A DNA stretch of 45,439 nucleotides. Origin: Collybiopsis luxurians FD-317 M1. Its lineage: Eukaryota > Basidiomycota > Agaricomycetes > Agaricales > Omphalotaceae. The DNA lies in the NCBI GenBank assembly GCA_000827265.1, contig KN834906.1:7175-52613 (forward strand), written 5' to 3'. Shown one piece after another: positions 33,297 through 45,040 of this stretch. The notes beneath the pieces are model-generated. The model was given only the letters and a program-made list of their open reading frames with translations, had not been told where the DNA came from and ran no database searches. Position numbers and translations under genes: made by a program. The stretch's first letter is position 1, and each line of letters opens with the position of its first letter.

Positions 33297-33645
33297 TGGA
33301 GACAAAGGCAGAGTGTTGGAGAAAGGGTTCAGAGCGGCATGTGGTCACTGTTTTGGACTGGCATTCCAACCTCAGATGTGAGTGGTAGTTATGCTGAAAT
33401 TCAGTACACTAACTTTTGGCCATAGAGCACTTTGTGGGCATGTTTTCTGTGCTTCCTGCATCTCCAATGTTAGATATCAATCTGTTATACTTGACTGACT
33501 TACTTGGTGCCCAGTGTGTCCCAAGTTTCTTCCGTTTGCTCCCTCACCCTTCCCTTTACTCCAGGCTCATATTGAACTGTTGGCTAAGAAGGAAAGAATT
33601 CATGTTTCGAGATGTCTTACTGTGTGCACCATCTGGACCTCCCAA
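33297..33645 (+). pseudogene. RING-finger exons (C3HC4 type), one stop
   Basis: The exon before 33377 gives ACGHCFGLAFQPQ. With the intron 33378-33425 (GTGAGT...ATAG) removed, the frame continues IALCGHVFCASCISNV and, after one TGA at about 33501, LTWCPVCPKF. The order CX2C - CXHX2CX2C - CX2C is that of a RING domain, which in this family usually recruits an E2 for ubiquitin transfer. The following LLQAHIELLAKKERIH looks helical. The first exons are not identified. It may be the N-terminal part of the coiled-coil gene that starts about 330 bp further on; RING plus coiled-coil fusions are common. Confidence 0.55.
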
Positions 33646-33971
33646 TTGTAATATACACACATTTTTTCCCTTAGATTTTTGTACTGGATAATATAGATCA
33701 ATGTTTTGGAGCTTGTCCGATGTTATGCATTTTTAGTTAATGCTTAAAAAAACTGGGTTTCTGCTTCAATCGCTGCCACCTTCTCCCTCTACCCCCTTTG
33801 TCTTCAGAGAACCCAAAGATTTGCACAGAAACAAATCATGATCGCATTTGGCCACATACCACATGTTTGGGGTGTGTCCACTTATCCATCCACTTCTGGC
33901 TTTCTATCAAGCATTCATTTTACTCCAGAACCCCATTTCCCATCTGATAACACTTCGAAATAAACCCAGCT

Positions 33972-36900
33972 ATGGATATCCCATCTTTGGCTCCTGAAGT
34001 TTCTCTCACAGGTGGCCAAGAACTTGAGTTCCAAGAAGGAACAAATGATTCAGAAATGTTAGGTAGCATGGATGAGGAACAGCCATGCAGTCAGCCCTCA
34101 GAGGTACACATCATCATTCCATTTTTTTCTCCTTTGACACCCCACCAGAAACCTGGGCAGCAGGAGAAAGCAAAGAATCCTGATGAACACCTTCCAAAAG
34201 TACTGTGTTCCACATCTCTTTTTCCTTTTCTGAAATCTCTGAATGAGCATCACCCAGTCATCTCTTATGGAAGTTGACATTCCAGGATATAACATCACAC
34301 AGCTGCCTACTCATGCTGCAGGCCCCCTTGCAAACCAATCACCAACCCCAATTTCTCCTTCTGTACCCCAATCTACCAGCAGAAAATGTTTGCGAAGTCC
34401 AACACCTGGGCCTGTTGAGGAGAAACCTGAGCCAATGGTTTGTGACAAAGTACAGATTGTGNNNNNNNNNNNNNNNNNNNNNNNNNNNNNNNNNNNNNNN
34501 NNNNNNNNNNNNNNNNNNNNNNNNNNNNNNNNNNNNNNNNNNNNNNNNNNNNNNNNNNNNNNNNNNNNNNNNNNNNNNNNNNNNNNNNNNNNNNNNNNNN
34601 NNNNNNNNNNNNNNNNNNNNNNNNNNNNNNNNNNNNNNNNNNNNNNNNNNNNNNNNNNNNNNNNNNNNNNNNNNNNNNNNNNNNNNNNNNNNNNNNNNNN
34701 NNNNNNNNNNNNNNNNNNNNNNNNNNNNNNNNNNNNNNNNNNNNNNNNNNNNNNNNNNNNNNNNNNNNNNNNNNNNNNNNNNNNNNNNNNNNNNNNNNNN
34801 NNNNNNNNNNNNNNNNNNNNNNNNNNNNNNNNNNNNNNNNNNNNNNNNNNNNNNNNNNNNNNNNNNNNNNNNNNNNNNNNNNNNNNNNNNNNNNNNNNNN
34901 NNNNNNNNNNNNNNNNNNNNNNNNNNNNNNNNNNNNNNNNNNNNNNNNNNNNNNNNNNNNNNNNNNNNNNNNNNNNNNNNNNNNNNNNNNNNNNNNNNNN
35001 NNNNNNNNNNNNNNNNNNNNNNNNNNNNNNNNNNNNNNNNNNNNNNNNNNNNNNNNNNNNNNNNNNNNNNNNNNNNNNNNNNNNNNNNNNNNNNNNNNNN
35101 NNNNNNNNNNNNNNNNNNNNNNNNNNNNNNNNNNNNNNNNNNNNNNNNNNNNNNNNNNNNNNNNNNNNNNNNNNNNNNNNNNNNNNNNNNNNNNNNNNNN
35201 NNNNNNNNNNNNNNNNNNNNNNNNNNNNNNNNNNNNNNNNNNNNNNNNNNNNNNNNNNNNNNNNNNNNNNNNNNNNNNNNNNNNNNNNNNNNNNNNNNNN
35301 NNNNNNNNNNNNNNNNNNNNNNNNNNNNNNNNNNNNNNNNNNNNNNNNNNNNNNNNNNNNNNNNNNNNNNNNNNNNNNNNNNNNNNNNNNNNNNNNNNNN
35401 NNNNNNNNNNNNNNNNNNNNNNNNNNNNNNNNNGGTTGTTAGGACGTCAGCTGTTGCCTGGGGCATGAAAGAGCAGTTGCTCCTTGAAACAGTCAAGCAG
35501 CTTAATCAGTCATTGGCAAATCCTCAGGTATGCAGGAGCGAACAGCCATCTGTTGAGAGAATTTTTACAACTTTCTTAGACCTCAGCAAAAGTGGCTAAG
35601 GACACAGAGGAAAGGTCAAAAGAGCTTCAAGCTAAACTTAACCTTCTAGAGGTATCAAAAGCTGTAAGTTTGGGTTTAACAGGTATAACATTTCTACTCT
35701 AGATGTGGAAATGCACAGAAGTGGCAGGATTAGAGGAACAAAAGAGCAAGCTTCGGGTGGGTATTTCTTTTTCTTCTTTGGGTAGTTCTAATGAGATTCT
35801 AGTCTGAAAGAGACAAGTATAAGTGCAATGTAAACCAGTTGAATGCTCTGGTTCGAGAGCAGAAGAGTGGAATGGAAACCTTAGATGTGAGTTATCCAAC
35901 AGATATGAATTTGCCTTCAGCTACCTTCATTTATCAGGCCATCCAAAATGAACAAGAAAATATGCAAAAGGAGATTGACTGCCTCAAAGAAGAACTCAAG
36001 CAAAAAACTGCAGAACTTGCCAGTCTTCAGGCCAAGGCTGAAGATTCTCAGAGTGCCCTGGAGCTACAACAGAAAATTTCAGCATTGAAGCATCTCTTGT
36101 CTGAAGAGCAGTTATCTAACCAGCAACTGCAAGCAGTGGAAGCTGAAATTCAGGTAGAGTCACAACTGTTCTAGCTGTTTCAATTTTCATCCATAATATC
36201 TATCACCTCAGGAGGTGCTACAAGCTCGAGATATTTGTATAAATGAACTTCAGGAATTGGAGGCAAGTATGCCCAATGATCCCATCATTTTTGTTACTTC
36301 TTCCTAAGCTGTTTCAGCAATTATTACAAACCTCCATAGATGACAAGGTGACAGAGTTCAATCAGCTGAGAGACAAACTGGAGAATATGGAGGTAGGACA
36401 CAGCATGACAGCCTGACAATTTTCTGAGTCCTCCATTTCAGACATCATTGAAGTCTACTAAAGCCGATTTGGCAGACCGAGATGCTAGCATCAACACTCT
36501 GCAAGCCCAAATCACCATGTTGAAGGTAAGTCATAGTATAATTCACACTAAGGTGAGACACTCATGGCTAGCCACTGTAGAGGGAACAGGATTTGCTGGG
36601 AATGAAACTCCAGGAGACCACTCAAGAGAAGGATCAAAGAATTCTGAACCTAGAACAAAGTTCAACTGAGCAAGCGGCAGAGCTTGTGACCACCAAAGTG
36701 AGTCGTGGTTGATTTTGACAGTTTTACCCCATTCAGATGCATACTGCCAGGAAACTATTGACAAGAATAGCGAGCTAATAACTGCTCTCAAATCTCAGCA
36801 TACTGCTGCTAATGCAACTGCAGCTATGGAAAAGAAAGCTTGTGAATCACTACAGGACCAACTGACGGCTGAACTATCTCAGTTAAAGAAGGCCTTAAAA

Positions 36901-38340
36901 GATTTAGAAGACCATTGTTGTGAGTCTGACAATGAGCTTGCCAAGCAGGAATTGGCATGTCAAGCAGCACAGAATGAAATATGGGATCTCAAGGTCAGTG
37001 TTAGCTCACTGTACCATATGAATCTAACTTGCTTACCTTCCCAGAAGCAGCTCTCATTGGAGGGAAACCTTTCAACACAATCTCAATTCCAATCCGAAAT
37101 TAGAAAACTCAGAGTAAGCAGCATTTTTTGTCAATATTGAATGAATTCTAGAGAGATCCACAGGCTGAAGTTGAACGCTGTGCTGATTATGATAAATTGC
37201 AGGCTGATGTCCAAATTGCCCAGAGTAATGAGACCTCAATGAACATATGACTCAGTTTGAATCAGACAAGAAGGAGCTGCAAGAACGCTTTGGTGGTGAT
37301 TGGGTCTCAAAGGTAACACCATGCCAGTTTTCAATTGTGATCTGGCCTCAGGTAATTATAGGCACGCTTTGTTCAGCTTCAAGCCAGCTGTGAAGACTTA
37401 GAGAAGAAAGTTGAACAGTTAAACAATGATCTGTATTTGAGTGGGAAGGTCAAACCTCAATTGTGTTCCAATAAATAGATATTGACAATTTTTTATGCAG
37501 GATTTAACCACCGCGCATGAAGAAATTCAACAGAAAGATGAACATGTCTCACATCTTGAACCCTCTTCCAAGGCTGCTTCCAAATGTGAAGAGGTGCTCA
37601 AGAAAGAGAAGGATTTGGTTGAAAAACAGAACAACATTCTTATAAACCAAGTGGCTGTTCTTACACAGGCAGGCCCATCAGCCTCTATGTCAGCTGTGAC
37701 TTTGCTTCAATCCAAAGTGGAGTTATTGAAAACATAACTCAACTCATCCAAAGCTTTGGTAGACACTCTGAAGACATCCCTCAAAACATCCCAAGCTTCC
37801 AAGAAAAAACTGAGAGAAGCAAACAACATTTTCAGTGCTGAAGTGAACAGCCTTAAAGCATCCATCAAATCATCAAAAGCTTTCAAGTCTAATCCAGCCA
37901 AGGAGGACAACACCATGAAGAAGGATCTTTCAGATCACAGCTCTTACCAGCAGGTATCATTCTCAATTCTCATTGTTCTGTTTTGTTTTCTTCATCCATT
38001 CTGTAGGAAAATTTTCTGCCTAGTAATTCTGGCCAGAATTCCAGCGAGACTGCATCCCCGAGTGTTCGCACAATTAGATCAACCAGACGATACCTCAATT
38101 GTGCTGATGTACCCAGTGGGGTTTCTTGTGCAAAGGAGAGTATGCAATGTAAATATGGACTGGGAGAGGAACTCTCAGTCAGTCCTTTCATCGACTTCAT
38201 TCCAAATACCATCTGCTGACCTTATTTCTCTGCAGAGTGAAGATGATTCCAGCACAGAGGAAGCCTCAAGTAACATTCAACCTTCAATGAACTGGTCCAG
38301 AAAATGCCCCAAATGATCATCCTGTAAAAGATCTAATGTA
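33972..38340 (+). pseudogene. Long multi-exon coiled-coil protein, interrupted by an unresolved block
   Basis: The first part (33972-34461) is Pro/Ser-rich (SPTPISPSVPQSTSRKCL). After the unresolved bases about a dozen exons of 50-250 bp separated by introns of about 50 bp encode heptad-rich sequence: MQKEIDCLKEELKQKTAEL (about 35961), LQQKISALKHLLSEEQLSNQ, VTEFNQLRDKLENME, LQDQLTAELSQLKKALKDLE (about 36855) and ARFVQLQASCEDLEKKVEQL (about 37362). Towards the end the sequence becomes Ser/Thr-rich (SNSGQNSSETASPSVRTIRS, about 38030). The role is unknown; such proteins are usually scaffolds. Lesions: a frameshift near 37233, TAA at 37735-37737 within an otherwise clean coiled-coil frame, and an end that needs frame changes. 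The RING exons upstream could belong to it. Confidence 0.6.
34462..35433. other. Unresolved assembly gap (972 N)
   Basis: A run of N only. It lies within the coiled-coil locus, so one or more exons of that gene are probably hidden. Confidence 0.99.
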
Positions 38341-38719
38341 AGTTTCATTTTGGAGAGGTTGTGGTGTTTGTGGTTCCATACTTAAATTGATTCATAGTTC
38401 CAAAGGCAATGGCCTCAGGAAGGACAGGCTGTTAGTACTCCCAAAGCTTTGCACCCACATATGACTTTCCTACTTACTCCCTGCCCTAGCTGGATTCCAG
38501 AGAGACTGGTCATTCAGAAGAGCCTACAACAGTTAGTGATTACTCAGATCAATCAAAAAACCAGGCTGTTCATTCTACTCTAGACACCATCAGCAAAGGC
38601 CAAGGGCAAACAATGACAACAGGACAAAGACCCAAGCTCAGGTATCGAGGAATTCTTTTCAGACAATGATGTGGAATCTGATACTGGGCATGTGAGGGAC
38701 ACATATCTTCATCTAGGAA

Positions 38720-39880
38720 CTCATTCTAAGCAGTATTGGACTGCCGGCTGACAAAAGAACTCCCACAATGTATGCTGTTCAGCCTTTGCTCTGTGAACTC
38801 AATGAAAATCTCATCTGTATCATTTGCAGAAAATGATTCTCGATGTCCTCGGAGAAATGCTTCACATAAAAGTCATGGAAGATGCTCCAGATTGAGAGGG
38901 TATCACAGATTCACAATTTCAGCTCTTTCTTCAGAACCCTTCAGCACATGGACCCAAAATTCACTGCACCCATTTGGATACCTGAGGAGATACCACAAAG
39001 GAGCTGTTAGACTCACTTTGGAATCAGGCCTTTATCCATAAACTCGCTCAGGAGATTGAACACATTGCAAAGAATTGTGCTGATCCTCATAGGTTTGGTA
39101 AAACAGACTGGACTGACTTGGCTCGTGAATGAGTCTATGGCATTTTGAAGGCTGTAGCTGATGCAAAACTGAAGGAAGGTGAAAGTATTCTTGCAGCACT
39201 TGAACGGATGGCTCAAAAATACAAGGAACATCTACTTAATGCCCAGAATGCAGGTTCCAGACACTTTGTATGTTTCTCTTTGCTTTTTTTGAACACGTTT
39301 ATTCAATGCTACATGACCATACTCTTTCCAGAAGTGGGAACTGCATATGAAAATAGCTGCAACTATGGTAGAAGTCTTTGAAACAAAAGCTAGGATAGAT
39401 CCAAATGCCTGACAAGAGCTGGAGTTCTGGCAGTGGGCCCTTCTTGTTCTGGAGAAGATGGGCTTCAAATTTCAGTCAGATGAAGAAGATACCTCCGAGC
39501 TAAAGGTTGAAAGCACAGGAAGAGCTATCAGACAGCCAGTAAAGGAGGTGCTGGGCCTGGGCTTCCGCCATCCGTATTTTGACCAATTTGTCACATTCAT
39601 CGATTGTACTTTGGGTGAGGAATCTACCATATTCCAATGACTCAGTGCCCCTGCTATAAAGTGGGTGCGCACTGACAGAGAATCCAGCTGGCCCCCCCCT
39701 CCTGGATGCCCTCAGAGCTTTTACACTCCTGTATACTTGCATTTACTTCTTCCTCACCAGAAGGCAAAACTGTCTATGGAAGAGAAGCCATTTCCATTAT
39801 GTGAATTCAAAGGTTACAGCAGGGAGTAGTGTATCAATAGTTGTTCTAATCTCACTGTTTTTCATTTAATTGTGTGACTC
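38720..39880 (+). pseudogene. Decayed member of a second multi-copy Agaricomycete family
   Basis: The plus-strand frame from 38832 reads MILDVLGEMLHIKVMEDAPD, stop, then DSQFQLFLQNPSAHGPKIHC, stop, and ELLDSLWNQAFIHKLAQEIE (about 39001). TDWTDLARE is followed by TGA at 39129, then YGILKAVADAKLKEGESILA. After an intron (39269-39331) comes KWELHMKIAATMVEVFETKA, TGA at about 39411, and LEFWQWALLVLEKMGFKFQS with an acidic DEED patch. The arrangement (helical basic part, then a W...LE.LG / S-D/E-x-E-D/E motif and a short hydrophobic tail FRHPYFDQFVTFID) matches an abundant uncharacterised family of Agaricomycetes that is often found next to repeats. The stops are again mostly TGA. Function unknown. 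Confidence 0.55.
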
Positions 39881-40142
39881 GACAGTCAAGACCATAAAGG
39901 GTGAGATAGGCTAAAGGAACAGTAATGACACTAAGAGCAGGGACCATGCACATCACAGCATATGGTACATACCCTGCCTAAAATTGAGATGTATAGCATT
40001 GGCTTTAGGTGAAGATACATACTTCCAATATCTTTGAAATCAAAACATCCATCATATCTGAACAAGAAAGCAGCCAAAGTAATCTAAAGTTTTACTAATG
40101 GTGAAGGCACGTCCACAGAACACTGGGTTTTAAAATATCTGC

Positions 40143-42713
40143 TTGCAAATTTACCAAAGTGAACTTCATCAAAGCTGGCCATTTGTCGCAATCAAAATAA
40201 TCACCTGGACATCCAACCCTTCATCCTTCTTTCACAATGTACTTCCTTCACACCAGCTCAAGCGTTCTGAAGCTATACCTTATACTGGCTCTCAGAGCCT
40301 CCGTTGCTCTCGGAATGCCTTTTTCTGTGCCTGTAAGTGCATGCCAATTGTCCAACAAACACATAGCCCAACTGACCCACCTCAACAGGCCTATGAGACT
40401 TACAACCCACATGCAGCTTCCACACAGCCTCCTGCAATTCAGAACAGTCCCAATTTCCCCAAATGGTTTCCCGTAAAATCAAATCCAAAATTGCATTTAC
40501 CAGTCCCAAAGATTCTGTGACAGAGAAGGTCCACCAGTGAGATCTATACTCTACCTGCAGCTTCACTAGTATTAGCTATCGAATTATCTTGTTCTCAATT
40601 CTCTACAGGGAAATCTTATCCTTTAGTCAAAGCTCTGTTAATCCCCATTGTCATTTCCCAACCTTGTTGAAGATCAATTTGGAGATCGTAGGGGAATATC
40701 TCACACTGGTGACCGCTGTCTGGAGAAATCCCAACAAATGCAGTAGGGTGTACATTTTTCCTGTAACATGTCTACCCTTTGAATCCACAATACAACACAT
40801 GTATCCAATGAACTGGAGCAACACTCCGTGACTTGTGACACAGAGCTATCCATTGAATGAACCAGCTGACAACTGCTAGACATTTGGACCTCCCTCGCAA
40901 GAAAACTTTAAGCACCTTTATGCTCGAATCACCAAACTGGAGCGTGAGCTTGACATCTTTGAGAAGGATTGAGAGAGGCATGTCACCGAACAGCTTAAGA
41001 AGCTTGCAAATGCTGAACAGGAGCTACACAATAAGCAAAAAGAGCTGGATGAGTCCATAGTCGAGGTCATGGTGCGTCTTATCTGTTTTTCATTTGTCTA
41101 TACATGCTCAAGTCTGATTTGGACAGAATTGGGTCCCACAAGCTATTTCTGCTGCTCATGATGACCGTGACCGTGACTACAAGCAGCTACGTGTAGCAAA
41201 AAGTGAAAGCTTCTTGCTATGCCAGCAACTCACGCGGGCACAACCTTCCCTCAAAGGAACAGTAGATGACATAGTCAACTATCCAGTGTCTCCCCTGCAG
41301 AAACCCAACACCACTCCAGACATCAATCTTGTCCTTGGACAAGAGCTCTTGAAAGCAAAAGTTCATACTCAACTTCCCTTGTTCTGTCCGCATTTGATCC
41401 CTATCCATACCATACAGGAAGCTTACAAGAGGGATGTCTCTGCGCTTAACAAGAAGGTGGCACATTTGCAGGTGCAGTTGGCAGCTACAGACAAAATGCA
41501 CAGTGAAACAGTACAGATATTCTTTTACTTTGCACCCTCTTCCACATTAAGTGACCTCGCGAGCGTAGCAATCTTGCGGTACAAACATCAATCAAGTCGA
41601 ACCATTGCCAATCCCCCAGAAAGTGGACGTTGCTTGCGAAGCCAATGTATGCTCTCCCTTTCCTTGCGCTTCTTCTGACTTAACTTTATCCAATATGATA
41701 GCTTGATCTAACTGGGTTTCTCATGGATCATGGCCCTCACCAACATACAGCCCCAGTTTTATCCTGCGGCTCAAATCAGCCTACTGCTGTCAAGATTTCA
41801 CCTCAACCTCTACCTCAATTAGAAAGCTTGGTATGTGGACAAATATAATGCTACCTTGATGTCTGATAACTGTTATTCTTTAAGGCCTTCCAAGATTTTA
41901 TGCCTTCCAAAACCAATGCTGCCATGAGTGGTAAGGATAACAATAAGACCTTGCCGGAACAATTTCCAGATGGAATCAATTTGGTAGGTTCAGTAGGGCC
42001 TCAAGTTAAGCCAATTTACATACCTCACTGTCATTCCTTTAGACTGTTCTTTCCATCACCAATTGCTCTGACAAGGTAAGTCATTGTAGATTTTGCTGAC
42101 AGCATGCTGAATGATCTCATACCTCAGGTCACTGTTCAAGAGTTACCTCCTTTGCAAATTCCAGCAGAAGCTGCTAACATTCAATGGTTTAACCATGCAG
42201 TACAGTTCCTCAATATTTGCCTTGGGGAACTGTATCATAAGCTTCTTTTACAATGGATGGAGTTGGAGAGGAAGAAGAAATGGGTATTGTTGATAAAGCA
42301 CTTTAAAGCTGGACAACGGCCCAAGGAACTCAAGAAATGGGTTGATAATGGCTGGTACAGGATGACAATCACTGTCTTACCCAACGATGTGGATTGATTT
42401 GGCAAGAGCGTGTGGAAGTGGTGGAACTCATTGCAACCAGCCTGGTGTGAAATAGACAAGAAGAAGAAATGTCCTAAGCCTGCCATTTGCACTGAAGATG
42501 ATTGGAGAGCTTTGGATTACTCAGGACCCAATGGTTGGCTGGGAATCTTAGCCTGTATTCAATGGTGGGGTGAGGCTGTTAGTTGCATTGATGATACATT
42601 GAAACAGGATGAGGGCATCAAGGACTGGTTGGAAGCAGTCGTAGATGTTTCTTTGATGCTGGATGGCTATATGTCTTATCTTACTCATATTGAACCTACC
42701 GTTTCTGTTTGAT
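40143..42713 (+). pseudogene. Coiled-coil protein with conserved WWG C-terminal domain, multi-exon, broken
   Basis: The 5' part (40290-40520) is Pro/Gln-rich (QQAYETYNPHAASTQPPAIQ). Then comes a coiled coil at 40900-41070 (ITKLERELDIFEKD, stop, LKKLANAEQELHNKQKELDE), an exon at 41129-41358, and small exons to about 42095 with clean GT...AG introns (41094 region, 41359-41415, 41511-41568, 41649-41700, 41831-41884, 41984-42042, 42077-42128). The last exon holds the conserved domain: NIQWFNHAVQFLNICLGELY, KKWVDNGWYRMTI, VWKWWNSLQPAW, and WRALDYSGPNGWLGILACIQ followed by WWG. This domain recurs in many Agaricomycete hypothetical proteins. Stops at about 40971 and at 42395-42397 (TGA, before FGKSVWKWW) break the frame. 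Function unknown. Confidence 0.6.
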
Positions 42714-43385
42714 AAACAGTTTACCTTCGATGTAAATGTAATGTTAGTTCAGTGCTGAATGAACTACAAATTTGAATGCTGAAAAGAAAGCGCTGGCCTG
42801 CACTAAATGCTAATCAATTGCCAATGTCATTATTTGGCCTTGGTTTGGCCATCTGTCAATTATATTTCCTTTTCTGTACTGGTTTCCTTGTTGCTTGCAC
42901 CTGCTGAACCTAATCTCACTGAAGCATTTCAAACGCCGAATCCTGTACCATGGCTAACAACTTTGATATAGAGATTAACGTTAAGGTTCTATATAATTCC
43001 ACAGCAAGGTTCAAAACTTTCAATACTGATTACCCTCATTGAACCTACTGTTTCTGTTTGATAAACAGTTAGCCTTCAATGTAAATGTAATGCTAGTTCA
43101 GTGCTGAATGAACTACAAATTTGAATGCCAAAAACAAGTGCTGGCCTGTGCTAAATGCTAATCAATTGCCATGTCATTGTTTGGCCTTGGTTTGGCCATC
43201 TGTCGATTATGTTTCCTTTTCTGTACTGGTTTCCTTGTTGCTTGCGCCCGCTGAACCTAATCTCGCCAAAGCATTTCAAACACCGAATCCCATACCATGG
43301 CTAACAACTTTGATATAGAGATTAACATTAAGGTTCTATATAATTCCACAGCAAGGTTCAAAACTTTCAATACTGATTACCCTCA
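42690..43385 (+). repeat. Tandem duplication, two units of about 348 bp
   Basis: Unit 1 (42690-43038) and unit 2 (43039-43385) both start TTGAACCTAC and end GATTACCCTCA. They are roughly 93% identical by eye, with mostly transitions, several at CpG (for example AACGCC/AACACC and AACGTT/AACATT). Each unit spans the last codons of the upstream WWG gene (PTVSV then TGA) through a putative promoter to the ATG and first about 29 codons of the DOT1-like gene (MANNFDIEIN at 42950 and 43297). Confidence 0.9.
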
Positions 43386-45040
43386 GAATGTTGAAAAAGT
43401 TACTGGTCGAAAGGCCAGGTCCGCCAAGTCTGTTGGATCAAATGCTGAGTACTGTAGAACATGGCAGTTAGTTGCTCATCCATCATAAAGATGCAAGCTG
43501 TATACTAATTGTTTTATTCTTAGCAAAAAACATAAAAATCTAAGAGATCCCTTTCGCCTTCAAAATTATCCACCAAGTCCAGTAATCACAGCTCTTCCAC
43601 CAGCAACTCCCATAGTGTTCACACCCATAATTACCCCCCAAAATATCAATGATCTTTTTCTATCATTCAAGAAATGTGGTTACAACATCAGTAACCTTCA
43701 AGAAAGCTATTTGTATAGCCCTATGGCTGCCGTAGGTGAAAATCTTGAGCAATACAGGCCCAGTCAGTCCAATATCTCATTTACATCATTAATCTAACTT
43801 GCTGTTTTGAAGTTTTCACCAGCGCACCTTGTGCAAAAGACTATGTATTTTGTGTGGCTGACTTTACTTTTCCAGGGGGGGCTTCCTTTGAATGGTAAGC
43901 CTTCAACAGGATAGTTCCATTGGGTACCAATGCTCTTGCAGTTATCCACTATGTTACTCAAATAAGGACTTGTATTATCAACCAATGGATGACCTCCTAG
44001 GGACTATTGATGCTATTGTAGCATGTAAGTGGGCTTTTGTTTCTTGCTCTTGGATTCCTTCTACTGTTATTCCAGCATTGCAGCATCCATTGCCACAGCA
44101 GTTAGCATTAATGACTGTCTGTTGTTCATTTTCTTCTACTTTTATATTCTCTAATCATTTAAGCACACTAGACCTATGTGTCATCATTGCAACCTGCAAT
44201 CGAGTCAGACAACTACTCCCTTTTTGATTCTTCACTCAAGAGTATCAACAAGATCTTTTCAAGTGGCCCAATCAAGCTAGAGGGGCAACAGTATTTCCAT
44301 ATTCTGCAAGCTTGCTATGATCACTTTGTTCGACCCAAGTTCTCAGTATTAAAGCTGGGCACTTGTAGGGGCAATGAAACATATGGTGAATTGACACCCA
44401 GACTACTAGACCGCATGTTTAAACAAGCAGGACTGTGCTCGGGGTCATGGTTTGTGGATCTAGGGAGTGGAATTGGTCATACCGTTGCTCAGGCTGCCTT
44501 GACATATAATTGTCATGCCTTTGGCATAGAACTAGGAGAGCAGATAGCATCTGTGGCTCAGGGAATGGTAAAGGAAGTTATAGCTCACAGCAAAATCTGG
44601 GGAGCGGAGATAGGTAAAATGGAACTAGCATGTGGTGGCATGTGCACAAGTAGTCATGTTCAAGAAGTTGTTCAAGTTGCTGATGTCATTCTGGCCAATA
44701 ATCTCAAGTTTGACTGCAAGTGTTGACATGTCAGTTATCTCAATTTGGCTGACTCATTTGCTAGTTAATGAGGATATCAAGAATCTTATTATCTGTAACA
44801 TGAAGCAAGGAAGCATTCTGATATCATTGGTGGAATTCAAGATCAGTGGTTTATGGAATGGGAAAACCAGGCCAGGGAACGAAGATGTAAGTGTCTTTCA
44901 CTAGTACCTTTCTTGCATCTCTGTTAATCCTTGGTAGATCATTGGAGCAATGTTTGAATTGGAAGAGCATCAATACAACTCTGGCAATGTTTCCTGGAGC
45001 ATTTCTGGAGGAACATACTATCTTCATAGAAAGCTCAGGT
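43297..45040 (+). pseudogene. DOT1: DOT1-like histone H3-K79 methyltransferase, frameshifted
   Basis: The start MANNFDIEINIKVLYNSTAR (43297, context ACCATGG) is followed, after an intron, by NLRDPFRLQNYPPSPVITAL (about 43530). The catalytic domain is in one frame at 44190-44720: GNETYGELTPRLLDRMFKQA, then SWFVDLGSGIGHTVAQAAL (SAM motif I), CHAFGIELGEQIASVAQ (acidic loop), IWGAEIGKMELACG and VQVADVILANNLKFD (the NN-x-x-F motif). A frameshift near 44720 leads to MKQGSILISLVEF; after an intron (44887-44937) comes YNSGNVSWSISGGTYYLHRK. This is the order in fungal Dot1, which methylates H3 Lys79 on nucleosomes in the nucleus. Motif I has His where Asn is usual (GIGH versus GVGN). The 43800-44190 part has several stops. 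At least one frameshift makes this copy inactive as assembled; a functional paralogue elsewhere is likely. Confidence 0.78.

Noticed and set aside
34243..35599. Very long open frames on both strands across the gap
   Set aside because: They consist almost entirely of unresolved bases; only the short flanks are real sequence.
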